Numbered from the stretch's first letter, positions 43,642 to 53,882 are shown. The stretch is 64,000 nucleotides of DNA from Roseiarcus sp963772555 (GCA_963772555.1 CAVYXQ010000023.1:91790-155789); one strand, 5' to 3'. Translations and numbers: made by a program. Notes: generated from the sequence alone by a model not told the origin.

Positions 43642-44849
43642 GGCTTCACCCAACGCCACTGCACGACCGGCATCGCCGCCCGCCAGCCGGAGAAGCGGCC
43701 GACCGGCTCGGCGCGCGCCACGGCGATCTGCAGGAGATCGCCGCCCCAGCACGCGCGCCACTCGACCGCGGCCGCCTGCGTTTCGAGCGTCACCGCGTTG
43801 ACAACGAGCCGTCCGCCAGTCTTCAGCGTGTCGACGCACCGGTCGATCAGCCCTGGCTCCGTCGCGCCGCCGCCGACAAACACAGCGTCAGGCGCGGACA
43901 GACCCTCGAGCGCGTGGGGCGCTTTGCCGATGACGACGGTAAGGGCAGGCGCGCCCAAAGCCAGCGCGTTGCGGCTGATGCGGGCCGCCCGGTCGGCGCG
44001 CGCGTCGATGGCGACGGCCCGATTGCCCGGGTCGGCGAGCATCCATTCGATCGCAACGGAACCCGAGCCGGCGCCGACGTCCCAAAGCTGTTCGCCGCGC
44101 CGCGGCGCGAGCGCCGAGAGGGTGATGGCGCGGATGTCGCGTTTGGTGATCTGCCCGTCGTGCTCGAACCAATCGTCGGGCAGGCCGGCGGAACGCGGCA
44201 GCACGCGCGCGTCCCGGTCCGCAACAACCGTGAGAGCGATGGTGTTGAGCGCGGCCACATCGTCGAGCGCGAAGGTCGCGGCGAGACTTGCCCGAACGCG
44301 CTCGCGCGGGCCGCCCATCGCCTCGCAGACGGCGAGCTCCGATCCTCCCATGCCGAGCGAAGCGAGCAGCGCTGCGAGCTTGCCGGGCGTCGTTCCGTCC
44401 CAGGAGAGCGCGAGGATGCGGGCGCCGGCTTGCAGATGCGGAACGATCGCTTCGAGCGGCCGGCCGTGCAGCGACAGGAGCGCGCAGTCCTGCTGGCTCC
44501 AGCCCAGCCGGGCGGCGGTGAGGGCGAAGGCCGAAGGCGCCGGGATGCAGGTCATTTCGGCTGCAGCGAATTGGCGCGCCAGCATCGTGCCGACGCCGAA
44601 GAAGAATGGATCGCCGCTCGCCAGCACGCAAACCGGACGGCCGCGTCTTTCGGCGATGACGTCGAGCGCGTCCTCGATCGGCGACGGCCAGGTCAAGGTC
44701 TCGGCGGCGAGCGGAGCAACGAGCGCGAGATGCCGCTCGCCGCCGACGACGAAAGCGGCTTGCGCGACCTGGCCGCGCGCGGCAGGAGAAAGGCCGTCGT
44801 ATCCATCCTCGCCGACGCCGACCAGCGAGAGCCAGCGTCCCCCCGTCAT
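43638..44849 (-). CDS. cobL: precorrin-6B C5,15-methyltransferase (decarboxylating)
   Basis: 403 residues, CbiE-CbiT fusion. N-terminal half (CbiE-like): WLSLVGVGEDGYDGLSP, LASGDPFFFGVG. C-terminal half (CbiT-like) with SAM loop LWDVGAGSGSVAIEWML and VFVGGGATEPGLID. It methylates C5 and C15 and removes the C12 acetate carboxyl to give precorrin-8x. ATG 44849 lies 11 bases from the divergent cobK start. Confidence 0.95.
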   Translation of the reverse strand: MTGGRWLSLVGVGEDGYDGLSPAARGQVAQAAFVVGGERHLALVAPLAAETLTWPSPIEDALDVIAERRGRPVCVLASGDPFFFGVGTMLARQFAAAEMTCIPAPSAFALTAARLGWSQQDCALLSLHGRPLEAIVPHLQAGARILALSWDGTTPGKLAALLASLGMGGSELAVCEAMGGPRERVRASLAATFALDDVAALNTIALTVVADRDARVLPRSAGLPDDWFEHDGQITKRDIRAITLSALAPRRGEQLWDVGAGSGSVAIEWMLADPGNRAVAIDARADRAARISRNALALGAPALTVVIGKAPHALEGLSAPDAVFVGGGATEPGLIDRCVDTLKTGGRLVVNAVTLETQAAAVEWRACWGGDLLQIAVARAEPVGRFSGWRAAMPVVQWRWVKP

Positions 44850-44860
44850 GGAGCCCGCCT

Positions 44861-45617
44861 CTGAAGGCCCTTCGCCTGCTCATTCTCGGCGGAACGTCGG
44901 AGGCGAGCGCGCTTGCCCGTCGCCTGGCCAACGAGCCCGCTGTCGCGCCGGTCCTGTCGCTTGCGGGGGCGACCGCGAATCCGGCGCCCGCGCCGATCCC
45001 GCAGCGGGTCGGCGGCTTCGGCGGCGCGGAGGGGCTTGCAGCCTATCTCGAGGCCGAAGGCGTCGATGCGGTCGTCGACGCGACCCATCCGTTCGCGGCG
45101 CGCATCTCCGCCAACGCGATCGCCGCCTGCCGCGCCGCCTACGTGCCGCTCGTCGTCTTCACCCGACCGCCCTGGACGAAGCAGGACGGCGATCTTTGGA
45201 GCGAAGTCGAACTCGATGGAGGAAGCGGCCGACACGCTCGGGCCGAGGCCGCGAACGGTTTTTCTCACCCAAGGGCGGCTGCAGCTCGCCGCGTTCGCGC
45301 GCGCGTCCCAGCACCGCTATGTCGTGCGCGCCATCGACCGGCCGGAGGGCGTCGACGCTCTTCCCCAAGTGAAGCTGATTCTCGACCGCGGACCATTCTC
45401 GCTCGCCGGCGAACTTGAGCTGATGCAGGACGAGCGGATCGAGACCCTCGTCAGCAAGAACAGCGGCGGCGAAGCGACCTACGCCAAGATCGAGGCGGCG
45501 CGCCGGCTCGGCGTCCGCGTCGTCATGGTGCGGCGGCCGAAGGCCCCGGCCGCCGAGACCGTCTTCGGTCTCGACGCGGCTCTTGCCTGGATCGCCGCTC
45601 ATCGGCAGGCTCCGTAA
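44861..45617 (+). pseudogene. cobK: precorrin-6A reductase, frameshifted
   Basis: CobK reduces precorrin-6A with NADPH. The N-terminal half reads LRLLILGGTSEASALARRLA, VDAVVDATHPFAARISANAI and PLVVFTRPPW up to about 45210; the C-terminal half, one frame on, reads EEAADTLGPRPRTVFLTQG, RHRYVVRAID-like sequence, VSKNSGGEATYAKIEAARRL and ends AAHRQAP. One extra base near 45211 explains the split; 757 bases is 3n+1. No ATG lies in frame at the expected start; CTG 44861 has GGAG seven bases upstream and is the best candidate. Convergent with cobJ, overlapping by 19 bases. Confidence 0.8.
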
Positions 45618-46357
45618 GAGCGCGGCGTCAGCATCCAGGCCGGGCCCCCGTCGCGGGCGATGAAACGCGTCTCGCTCGACCCGACAATGATCAGGGTCGC
45701 CATGTCGACCTGGCTCAGGTCTGCCTCGCCGAGCGTCGTCAGCGTCAATTTCTCGTCGGCGCGGCCGACCGCGCGAGCGAAGGCGACCGGCGTCGCCGCC
45801 CGTTTGAGGGCGCGCAGGAGATCGAACGCTTCGACAATTCGCGATGGCCGCGCCAGCGAAGCGGGATTGAAAAGGGCGATGACGAAATCGCCCTCAGCAG
45901 CCGCCTTGAGGCGCCGCTCGACGATCGCCCACGGCTTGAGATTGTCGGACAGCGAGAGTGCGCAGAAGTCGTGACCGAGCGGCGCGCCTAGCCGGGCCGC
46001 GGCGGCCTGCATCGCCGAGACGCCGGGCGCCACCCTGACGTCGAGCGCCCGCCACTCGGGCCTCTCTTCGATCGCCTCGAACACCGCCGCCGCCATGGCG
46101 AAGACGCCCGGATCGCCGCCGGAGACGACGGCAACGGCGCTGCCTTCTTCGGCGAGCGAAAGCGCGAGCCGGGCGCGAGCGAGTTCCAGGCGATTGTCGC
46201 TTCGATGCGCGCGCTGGTCCAGCCGCAGCGCCAGCCGTTCGAGGTAGGGCGTGTAGCCGACAATATCGCTCGCCGCTTCGATGGCGGCGTTCGCCTCGGG
46301 CGTCATCCAGGCGGCCGGCCCTGGGCCGAGCCCGACGACTGTGAGCCGCCCGGTCAA
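45599..46357 (-). CDS. cobJ: precorrin-3B C17-methyltransferase
   Basis: 252 residues from TTG 46357 (TTGA overlap with the cobI stop). Motifs: LTVVGLGPGPAAWMTPEA, IVGYTPYLERL, AVVSGGDPGVFAMAAAV, SLSDNLKPW, and ALFNPASLARP. It methylates C17 and drives ring contraction to precorrin-4. Last gene of the riboswitch-controlled cob operon. Confidence 0.95.
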   Translation of the reverse strand: MTGRLTVVGLGPGPAAWMTPEANAAIEAASDIVGYTPYLERLALRLDQRAHRSDNRLELARARLALSLAEEGSAVAVVSGGDPGVFAMAAAVFEAIEERPEWRALDVRVAPGVSAMQAAAARLGAPLGHDFCALSLSDNLKPWAIVERRLKAAAEGDFVIALFNPASLARPSRIVEAFDLLRALKRAATPVAFARAVGRADEKLTLTTLGEADLSQVDMATLIIVGSSETRFIARDGGPAWMLTPRSYGACR

Positions 46358-47082
46358 GGCCGGCGGCCCCGGCCGGGAACCAGGATCAGCGAAAAGTAAG
46401 GCGCTGGACCGTTCTCTTTTTCCATGAGCGGCATGACCGCCTCGCCGGCCATTGTCGCCCGCTCTACATACATCGCCCGCTCGGCCATGCCGGCCTCGGC
46501 CAAAGCCTGCTTCGCGCGGGAAAAGTTGCGACCGATCTTGATGATGACAGCGGCGTCCGCCAACGCGAGGCGCCGGGTGATCTCCTCCAGCGGCAGCGTC
46601 GCCGGCAAGATGACGAGCGAATCGTCGCCCCAGGTCATCGGCGTCTCAGCCGCGCCCCAGGCGCCGCAAAGGCTCGAGACGCCCGGCACGACGGTGACGG
46701 CGAAGCGCTCGCGCAGGCGGACGAAGAGATGCATGAACGAGCCGTAGAACAGCGGATCGCCCTCGGCCAGAAGCGCGACATCCCGCCCCGCCTCGAGATG
46801 CCAAGCGATTGCGCCTGCGCTCTTTTTGTAGAAATCCGTGAGCGCCTCGCGATAGGGCGTGTCGTCGAAATGCGATTCCGTCGTCATCGGATAGTAGAGC
46901 GGCAGTTCCACGTGCGCAGGCGTGAGCCACGGATCGACGATGCCGCGGGCGTTGCCGCGCCGGCCGGCCTTGGCGAAAAAGGCGACGACCGGGGCCGCAG
47001 CAATGACGCGCGTCGCCTTGACGGTCAGGAGTTCGGGATCGCCGGGGCCGATCCCGACGCCATAGAGCCGGCCCTCGCTCAT
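46354..47082 (-). CDS. cobI: precorrin-2 C20-methyltransferase
   Basis: 242 residues. Motifs: LYGVGIGPGDPELLTVKA, LAEGDPLFYGSFMHLF, TVVPGVSSLCGAWGAAETP and ERATMAGEAVMPL. It adds the C20 methyl group to precorrin-2, the entry to the corrin-specific branch. ATG 47082 overlaps the cobH stop by 4 bases, and its stop overlaps the cobJ start. Confidence 0.95.
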   Translation of the reverse strand: MSEGRLYGVGIGPGDPELLTVKATRVIAAAPVVAFFAKAGRRGNARGIVDPWLTPAHVELPLYYPMTTESHFDDTPYREALTDFYKKSAGAIAWHLEAGRDVALLAEGDPLFYGSFMHLFVRLRERFAVTVVPGVSSLCGAWGAAETPMTWGDDSLVILPATLPLEEITRRLALADAAVIIKIGRNFSRAKQALAEAGMAERAMYVERATMAGEAVMPLMEKENGPAPYFSLILVPGRGRRP

Positions 47083-47708
47083 TCGGCCTCGCTCGCGAGG
47101 GCGTTGACGGCCGCCGCGGCCATGGCGCTGCCGCCCTTGCGCCCGCGCACGACGATCGCCACGAGCCCGCTCTCGATCAGCGCCTCCTTCGATTCCGCCG
47201 CGCCGACGAAGCCGACCGGCATGCCGATGATCGCGGCCGGCGCCGGCGCCCCGCGGCGATCAGTTCGAGCAGGCGAAAGAGCGCGGTCGGCGCGTTGCCG
47301 ATGGCGATAAGGGCGCCGGCCAATCGCGGCAGCCAGAGGTCGACCGCCGCCGCGGTGCGGGTCGTGCCGAGCCTTTCCGCCAGCGCCGGCGTCGAAGGAT
47401 CGGCGAGCGTGCAGATCACGTCGTTCGCCGCCGGCAGTCGGGCGCGGATCACGCCCTCGGCGACCATGCGCGAGTTCGCAGAAGATCGGCGCACCCGCTC
47501 GCAGCGCGCGCTCCGCCGCGTCGGCCGCGCCGGGCGTGAAGACGAGATCGCCCGCCGCCTCGACGAGGCCTGAGGCGTGGATCACCCGGACCGCGACCCT
47601 CTCTTCGAGCGTCGAGAAGCGGCTGAGTTCCGCCTCCCGCCGGATAATGGCGAAGGATCGGCGGTAGATCGCCGCGCCGTCCTTTTCGTACTCGTAGAAC
47701 GCCTTCAC
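47079..47708 (-). CDS. cobH: precorrin-8X methylmutase, with two compensating frame changes
   Basis: CobH moves a methyl group from C11 to C12, giving hydrogenobyrinate. The 209-codon frame is open from GTG 47708 to the stop at 47079, but only its ends are CobH: the start (KDGAAIYRRSFAIIRREAEL, with catalytic His in RVIHASGL) and the end (APAAIIGMPVGFVGAAESKE). Between about 47476 and 47254 the conserved sequence is in another frame (SRMVAEGVIRARLPAANDV, AIGNAPTALFRLLELI). One extra base near 47475 and one missing base in the G-run near 47252 restore a normal CobH. As written, about 74 central residues are wrong. Confidence 0.85.
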   Translation of the reverse strand: MKAFYEYEKDGAAIYRRSFAIIRREAELSRFSTLEERVAVRVIHASGLVEAAGDLVFTPGAADAAERALRAGAPIFCELAHGRRGRDPRPTAGGERRDLHARRSFDAGAGGKARHDPHRGGGRPLAAAIGRRPYRHRQRADRALSPARTDRRGAPAPAAIIGMPVGFVGAAESKEALIESGLVAIVVRGRKGGSAMAAAAVNALASEAE

Positions 47709-49009
47709 CCTTTGGGCCTTTCCGCTGCGAACAGAACGGCGCTCCTTTCAGCGATGAGCGCGCCGACCGCCTCCGTCGACAGACCGGTCCGGACGGGCTT
47801 GTCGCCCGCTTTTCCTGCGAGGACGAAGTCGTAGCCGCCTTCGGTCGCGGTCAAGGTCAGTGCGGTCGGGCTCTGGCGCGCGCAGCCCTTGGCGCAGCCG
47901 CTGACGTGCAGGACGATCCCGTCGCCCTCCGGCAGGAGCGGAGCCCAGCGCGCCGCGTCCACGCGCACCGGCCGCCATGCGTGCCGGCAGGCAGGCGCGC
48001 CGGGGCAGGCGGCGACGCGCAGGCGGGGCTCTTCCGCATTCGTGACGAAGCCGAGCTCGGCTGCCGCCGCTGCAATCGACGCCGCGTGGCGGGCCTCTAG
48101 CCCAACGATCAGGACGATGCGCCAGGGCGTGAGCCTCAGGCCGCCCGCGCCTGCCGCCCGCGCCCGGTCGATCAGCGTTGAGAAACGGCCCGCGTCGATC
48201 TCGCCGAACGGCGCCGCCGCGCCAACGACAGAGATCCGGCCATAGGCATGCTCGCCGAGAGCCCGGCGCAACGACGCCACGCGTTTTGACCGAGGTCGAA
48301 GCCCGGCCTCGAGGCCCGCGGCGGCGAACACGGCTTTCGCGCCCGCGCGGGCGACAATTGCGCGCATGCGGCGCTCAGCCTGACCGCGGGTCTCTCTAAG
48401 CGCAAGAAAAGCGCGGGCGAGCCGCGCTGCGACGGCGCCCGTTTCGGCCGAGGCGGCGCGCGCCGCGAGGCCCTCGTCGCCGCCGAGAAAGACGGCGAAC
48501 GATGGCTCGCCGTCCTCCGGCGTGGCCTCGAAGCGGACATCCGCGTCGACCTCGGTGACCGGCAGCCGGCCGAGCGCGTCGAGGACGGAGCTGAATTTCC
48601 CCGGCAGCGGGCCGAGCGACGAGTCCTCCGCGAGTTGCCCTTCGAGCGAAGCCACGGCCGGCGCGAGGTCGAACGCCGCCTCGGGGTCGATGTCGCTCAG
48701 GGGGCTCGCGACGATGTTGCGCAGGCGCTCGATCTCGGGGTCCGCGTCGAGCAGCCCAGCGGCGCTGAGGCGCGCTCGCAAGTCGGGCAGGGTCCGCTCG
48801 CTGACTCCGCGGATTTGAAGGTTGGCGCGCGCCGAAAGCCCGATGGAGCCGTTGCCACACGCGAGGGCGCTCTCCGCGATCGCCGCCGCCTGGTCGAGCG
48901 ACAGGCGTCCGCCGGACGCACGGACGCGCGCGAGGAGCCCGTCGCCGGTCTCCATCGGCTGCAGGGCGCCAGGGCACCAGCCTTTGCGCCGCGGAGGGAT
49001 CGCGTTCAT
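47705..49009 (-). CDS. cobG: precorrin-3B synthase (siroheme/nitrite-reductase-like)
   Basis: 434 residues from ATG 49009, which overlaps the cobN stop by 4 bases. N-terminal ferredoxin-like half: RKGWCPGALQPMETGDGLLA, GNGSIGLSARANLQIRG. C-terminal Fe4S4 cysteines: ACPGAPACRHAW and HVSGCAKGCARQ. CobG uses oxygen to make precorrin-3B, which marks this as the aerobic pathway. It is read as one frame with the end of the cobN region if the cobN frame change is ignored, so an apparent cobN-cobG fusion is an artefact. Confidence 0.92.
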   Translation of the reverse strand: MNAIPPRRKGWCPGALQPMETGDGLLARVRASGGRLSLDQAAAIAESALACGNGSIGLSARANLQIRGVSERTLPDLRARLSAAGLLDADPEIERLRNIVASPLSDIDPEAAFDLAPAVASLEGQLAEDSSLGPLPGKFSSVLDALGRLPVTEVDADVRFEATPEDGEPSFAVFLGGDEGLAARAASAETGAVAARLARAFLALRETRGQAERRMRAIVARAGAKAVFAAAGLEAGLRPRSKRVASLRRALGEHAYGRISVVGAAAPFGEIDAGRFSTLIDRARAAGAGGLRLTPWRIVLIVGLEARHAASIAAAAAELGFVTNAEEPRLRVAACPGAPACRHAWRPVRVDAARWAPLLPEGDGIVLHVSGCAKGCARQSPTALTLTATEGGYDFVLAGKAGDKPVRTGLSTEAVGALIAERSAVLFAAERPKG

Positions 49010-52000
49010 GCCGCCTCGCTTCGCAGCGACGCCAGCAGGCTCGTCGACGAGTTGCGCCGGGAGCGCCAGAAGCCGCGGCGCGCCGCCGCCTCGAACACCC
49101 CCGCCATATGGCGCGCGGCCGCCAGATTGGCGTCGACCAGAAACGCGCGCACCGCGTCGTCGCCGAGCGTCGCGTCGAACATCAGATCGAATTGCTCGCT
49201 CGCGACCGCGTCGGTCAGCGCGGCGAAGGTGAAGAGGTTGTCGAGCGATTGCGCGATCTCCGCCGCGCCCCGATGGCCATGGCGCATCTGGCCCTCGAGC
49301 CAGCGCGGATTGACGGCGCGGCCGCGGAGCGCGCGCGCGATCTCCTGCGCCAGGGGACGCACCTTCGTCGCGCCCGGGGAGGTCGAATTCGAGATGGTAG
49401 AGCGCCGGCGTAGCGCCGAGGCTTTCTGCCGCCGCTGCGAAACCGCCCTCGTGCTCGGCGAAAGCGTCGGCGTCGAGCGCGTCCTGCCCCGGCAGGTCTT
49501 GAGAATGCACGAAGGCGTCCGAGCGGCCGACGACGGCGCGAAATGCCGCGCCACTCTCGCGTCCCCCGCCCTCGCCGTCATAGGCGTGGCTGGTCGCGGC
49601 GAAATAGGCCTCCGCAAGCTCGGCCCGATCGCTCCAGCCGCCCTCGGCGATGCGGCGCCCGAGGCCGACGCCATAGGCGCCGGGCGGCGCGCCGAACACC
49701 CTCGCCGGCGCGGCGTCGCCCGAGCCGGCAAGCGGATTGTCCGTGGCGCTTTCGTCGAGGCCGACGACGGCCCGGACGGCGGCGACGAAAAGCGCGATCT
49801 GGGCCGGAAACACGTCGCGAAAGAGGCCCGAGATGCGCAAGGCGACGTCGATCCGCGGCCGCCCCAACATCGCCAGCGGCAGGATCTCGAAGCCGCTCAC
49901 CCGGTTCGACGACATATCCCAGGTCGGCCGGCAGCCGAGAAGGGCGAAGGCCTGCGCGAGGTCGTCGCCGCCGGTGCGCATCGTCGCGGAGCCCCAGAGG
50001 TCGAGCACAATGCGCTGCGGCCATTGTCCATGATCCTGGGCGTAGCGCGCGACGATCGCGGCGGCGGCGCGGCGGCCGATTTCCCAGGCGTTTCGGGTTG
50101 GAACCGAGCGGGGGTCGACGGCGAAGAGATTGCGCCCTGTCGGCAGCACGTCGAGGCGACCGCGCGCCGGCGCGCCGGCCGGACCGGGCGGCACGAACCG
50201 GCCGGCGAGCGCGCCGATGAGGCCGAGCGACTCGGCCGCGCCGCAGGCGGCGATGCGCGCGGCAAGCGTCTCTGTCGCCTCGGCGTCGAGCGCGAGCCCG
50301 GCGGCGAAGCCCTCAGCGCTTTCGGGTGAGCGGCCGAACACATGCAGCCCGTCGCCAATCCGCATGTCCTTGAGGTCGCAGAGCCAGGCGTCGAGCGCGA
50401 CGAGCGCCTGATCGGGCGGCCTGCCCTCGGCAGCGCATTCTTTAAGGAGCCCCGTCGCCTGCCCCCGCTCGAGAATCAGCTCCGCGATGGCGCGCGCACG
50501 CGGCGGATCGAGCGCCTGCGCTTCGGCGAATTCGTCGTAGAGGCCTTCGAGCTCGAGCGTTGCCCCGTGCGAGCCAGCGGCGATCAGCGGCGGCGTCAGA
50601 TGGCCGATGGTCGCCGCGGCGATGCGGCGTTTGGCCTGCGCCGCTTCGCCGGGATTGTTGACAATGAACGGGTAGATCACCGGCGTCGACCCAAGCAGAA
50701 CCTCGGGCGCGCAGGCCTCCGACAACGCGACAGCTTTCCCCGGCAGCCATTCGAGCGTGCCATGCGCGCCGAGCTGGATGAGCGCGTCGATGCGCTCCTT
50801 CCGGATGAGCCAGAAATGGAAGGCGACATACGCGTGCCGCGGCGGCAGGGCGAGGTCGTGATAGTCGCCCTTGCGCCGCGCGGGATCGCCGCGGTCGGGC
50901 TGCACGGCGACGATGAGCCGGCCGAGGCGCACGAAGCGGAAGCAGAACGCGCCGTCGACCGCGCTCGGATCGTCGCCGGGTTCGCCCCAGGCGGCTTCGA
51001 GCGAACGGCGGAAGCTTTCCGGCGCCCTCTCCAGTTCGGCCTTATATTCCGCGAGGCTCATCGCCGGCTCGAGCGGCCCTTCCGACAGCGCCGAGATCAG
51101 CGCAGGCGCGTCCTGACCCGCGGTCGCGCCGTAGCCGGCGGCGCTGAGCATGTCGGCGATGGCGATGGCGCTTGCGGGGGTGTCGAGACCGACGGCATAG
51201 CCCGTCCGTCCGCCGCGCGCCGGATAATCGGGCAGGACGCAGGCGAGGCGCTTTTCCGCCGCTGGTTTCCGCCTCAGCCGCGCCCACGACGCGGCGAGAT
51301 CGGCGACGAAGGCGACGCGATCGGCGAGCGGCCCGTGGACGACCGCGCCGAACTCGGTCGCGGCCTGCCGCTTCGTCGCGGCCTTGAAGGAGATGGCGCG
51401 GCTGAGGATGCGCCCGTCGATCTCCGGCAGGGCGACATGCATGGCGAGATCGGCAGGAGAGAGCCCGCGCGGCGACGCGCGCCATGTCTCGACGCCGACG
51501 CCGGCGAGCACGACCTGAAGCACCGGCGCGTCGATCGAATCGAGAACCGTTCCCCCGCCCTCGTCGAGGCGCGCCGAAAAGGCGGTCGCATTGATGACGA
51601 CGTCGAACGACCGGCGCGCAATTAATGCGCGCAGCGGCGCAAGCGCCGCCTCGTCTTTGAGGCTGGTGACATAGACGCTCGTGGTCGCCAATCCCCTCTT
51701 GTCCAGCGCCTCAGCCAGCGCGCCGATGGGCGCGACGTCGTTGGCCAGATAGACCGAGCGATAGAAGACGATGAGCGCCCGCGGCCCCCTCGGAGCGTAG
51801 AAAGACGCGCGCTCATAATGGCCGAAAGCCTCAACGGGTCGCGGCGCAGGCACGCACTTGGCGAAGCCGAGTTCGGCCGCCAGGAAGGCGAGGGCGCCGG
51901 CCATATTGTCAGGGCCGCCCTCGTCGAAGTAGCGCCAAAGTTCCGTGACCGACTGGGGCGGGAGAGTCGAAGCCGCGGCGAGGCGCGCGTCGTGGCGCCG

Positions 52001-52351
52001 GTCACCCGGCAGAACCGCGAGCTTAATCCCGCCCCGCCGTGCCAGCGTCGCCAGTTCATCGAGCCCGTAACGCCAATACTCGGCGCCGCCGAGGATGCGG
52101 GCGACGATGAGTTTCGCTTTTGAGCACACCGTCTCCAGATAGAGATCGACCGCGTAGGGATGGCGGAGCGCGGCGAGACTGGCGAGTTTTAACGTCGGCT
52201 TCGGCTCAGGCTCGGTCTCGTAGGCAAAAGCGAGTGCGTTCAGGTCGCTGTCGGAGAACGAGAGAAACACTGCGTCCGCCGGCGTCTGACCGAGGTCGAC
52301 CGCCTCGACCGTTTCGTCGAGCGAGCGGACCTCGATGCGGGGAACGTGCAT
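49006..52351 (-). pseudogene. cobN: cobaltochelatase large subunit CobN, frameshifted
   Basis: CobN with CobS and CobT inserts cobalt into hydrogenobyrinate a,c-diamide. From ATG 52351 (MHVPRIEVRS) the sequence follows CobN: KLIVARILGGAEYWRYGLDE, ALIQLGAHGTLEWLPGKAVA and a metal-binding C-terminal region. The frame departs at about 49377-49382; the correct C-terminus (PGATKVRPLAQEIARAL, MRHGHRGAAEIAQSLDNLF, then RRGFWRSRRNS) is in the next frame and ends at 49006. 3346 bases is 3n+1. The joined protein has about 1114 residues, at the short end for CobN. cobS and cobT are not in the window. Confidence 0.88.
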
Positions 52352-52357
52352 CAAGGA

Positions 52358-53387
52358 TCAGCCCGCGAGCGCCGCCGCCACCGCCGCGCGGTCGATGCCC
52401 TTCTGGGCAATGACCACGAGACGGCTCGAGCGGGGTTCGTCCGTCTGCCAGGGCCGGTCGAAGTCGCGACGGAAACGCCGACCGACGCCTTGCACCAGCA
52501 TGCGCATGGGCTTGCCGGCGACTTCGACGAAGCCCTTGATGCGCAGGATGTCGTGCGCTTCCGTCGCTTCGCTCAGCCGGTCGATCAGCGCTTCGGGGTC
52601 GCTCGCCGGCGGCAGCGCGACGACGAAGGTGTCGAAATCGTCGTGATCGTGCTCGCCGTCCGCGTCGTGATGCGAAGGCCGGTGATCGAGATCGTCCTCC
52701 GCCGCGGCGTTGACGCCTAGCAGCACGTCGGCGTCGATGGCGCCCTCCCGGGTCGCGGCAATCTTGACCGCGCGCGGCAGGGTCGCGGCGATTTCGGGCG
52801 CGCAGGGCCTCGAGCGCGTCCGGGGCGACGAGATCGGCCTTGTTGAGGACGACGAGGTCGGCGCAGAGGAGCTGGTCCTCGTAGACTTCCTCGAGCGGAT
52901 TGTCGTGGTCGAGCGATGGGTCGGCCGCGCGCTGCGCCTCGATCCGGGCCGGATCGTCGGCGAAGCGGCCCTCGGCGACGGCGGCGGCGTCGACGACCGC
53001 GACCACCCCGTCGACCGTCAGCCTCGTCCTGAGCTCGGGCCAGTCGAAGGCCTTGACCAGCGGCTTCGGCAAGGCGAGGCCCGAGGTCTCGATCACGATG
53101 TGATCGGGCTTGGGCTCGCGCGCGAGCAACGCCGTCACCGCCGGGGCGAAATCCTCGGCGACCGTGCAGCAGATGCAGCCGTTGGCGAGTTCGATGATCG
53201 CCTCGCGCGGGCAGGCCGCGTCGGCGCAACCCTGCAGGAGTTCGCCGTCGACGCCGACGTCGCCGAATTCGTTGATGATGAGCGCGAGGCGCCGGCCGCC
53301 GGCGTGGGCGAGGAGGTGGCGGATCAGCGTCGTCTTGCCGGCGCCGAGAAAGCCGGTGACGATGGTGACGGGGGTCTTGGCGAGCAT
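52358..53387 (-). pseudogene. cobW: CobW GTPase, frameshifted
   Basis: CobW is a G3E-family P-loop GTPase that handles cobalt for the chelatase. N-terminal half from ATG 53387: VTGFLGAGKTTLIRHLLAH (P-loop), INEFGDVGVDGELL, the metal motif NGCICCTV and VVLNKADLVAPD. At a run of three C (plus-strand GGG 52796-52798) the frame changes; the next frame continues EIAATLPRAVKIAATREG, then a His/Asp-rich linker (HHDADGEHDHDDFDTF) and the CobW C-terminal domain to 52358. One extra base explains it; 1030 bases is 3n+1. It lies 6 bases upstream of cobN. Confidence 0.9.
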
Positions 53388-53399
53388 CGGCTACCTATC

Positions 53400-53774
53400 T
53401 CAAGAAAGAGCGGGGACGAGCGGCGGGGTGCGGGAGATGACGCCCTTGCGGAAGGGGAGCGGCCGCTCGCGCCAGGGAACGAGGCCCTCCGGTGCGGCCG
53501 CGTAGCGGCGCGCCGCGGTAAGGATGTCCTCAAGATGGGCTCCTGGGCCGAGGTCGCCGACGACATAGGTCCATTTTCCCGGCGCGGCGAGCGCGACCGT
53601 GCACGGCCGCTTGCACACGGAAAGGCAGGCGACGGCGCGCAGTTCGACGTCGCCGCCGGCGAGACGGGATCCGAGCGCCGCGTACAGCGCCGCGCCGACC
53701 TCGCCCTCTTCGGACTTGCAGGTCACGCAGACGAGGAGGGTCGCAGCGGAGGGAGGCGCGCTGTCAGCGGCCAC
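53400..53774 (-). CDS. DUF1636 (2Fe-2S ferredoxin-like) protein
   Basis: 124 residues from GTG 53774. It has the thioredoxin-like ferredoxin pattern with cysteines in LLVCVTCKSEE and ACLSVCKRPCTVAL, which fits DUF1636. Genes of this family commonly sit beside cobW in riboswitch-controlled cobalt/cobalamin operons. A role in electron supply or metal delivery is likely but unproven. It follows a 27-codon ORF by 12 bases and precedes cobW by 12. Confidence 0.87.
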   Translation of the reverse strand: MAADSAPPSAATLLVCVTCKSEEGEVGAALYAALGSRLAGGDVELRAVACLSVCKRPCTVALAAPGKWTYVVGDLGPGAHLEDILTAARRYAAAPEGLVPWRERPLPFRKGVISRTPPLVPALS

Positions 53775-53786
53775 AGGCGGCGACCT

Positions 53787-53870
53787 TCAGGCGCGGCGCA
53801 GGCGAAATTCAATCATGTCGTGCGGAATCAGCAGCCTGGGCGCCAAAAAGCGACATACGGAATAGAACAT
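53787..53870 (-). CDS. 27-residue ORF directly after the cobalamin riboswitch
   Basis: ATG 53870 to TGA 53787 encodes MFYSVCRFLAPRLLIPHDM followed by IEFRLRRA. A GGGAG site lies 6 to 7 bases upstream. It is the first ORF after the aptamer and ends 12 bases before DUF1636. It is amphipathic and basic, with one Cys. It could be a true microprotein, or a leader whose translation couples riboswitch state to DUF1636. No family is recognised. Confidence 0.5.
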   Translation of the reverse strand: MFYSVCRFLAPRLLIPHDMIEFRLRRA

Positions 53871-53882
53871 CTCGAACTCCCT

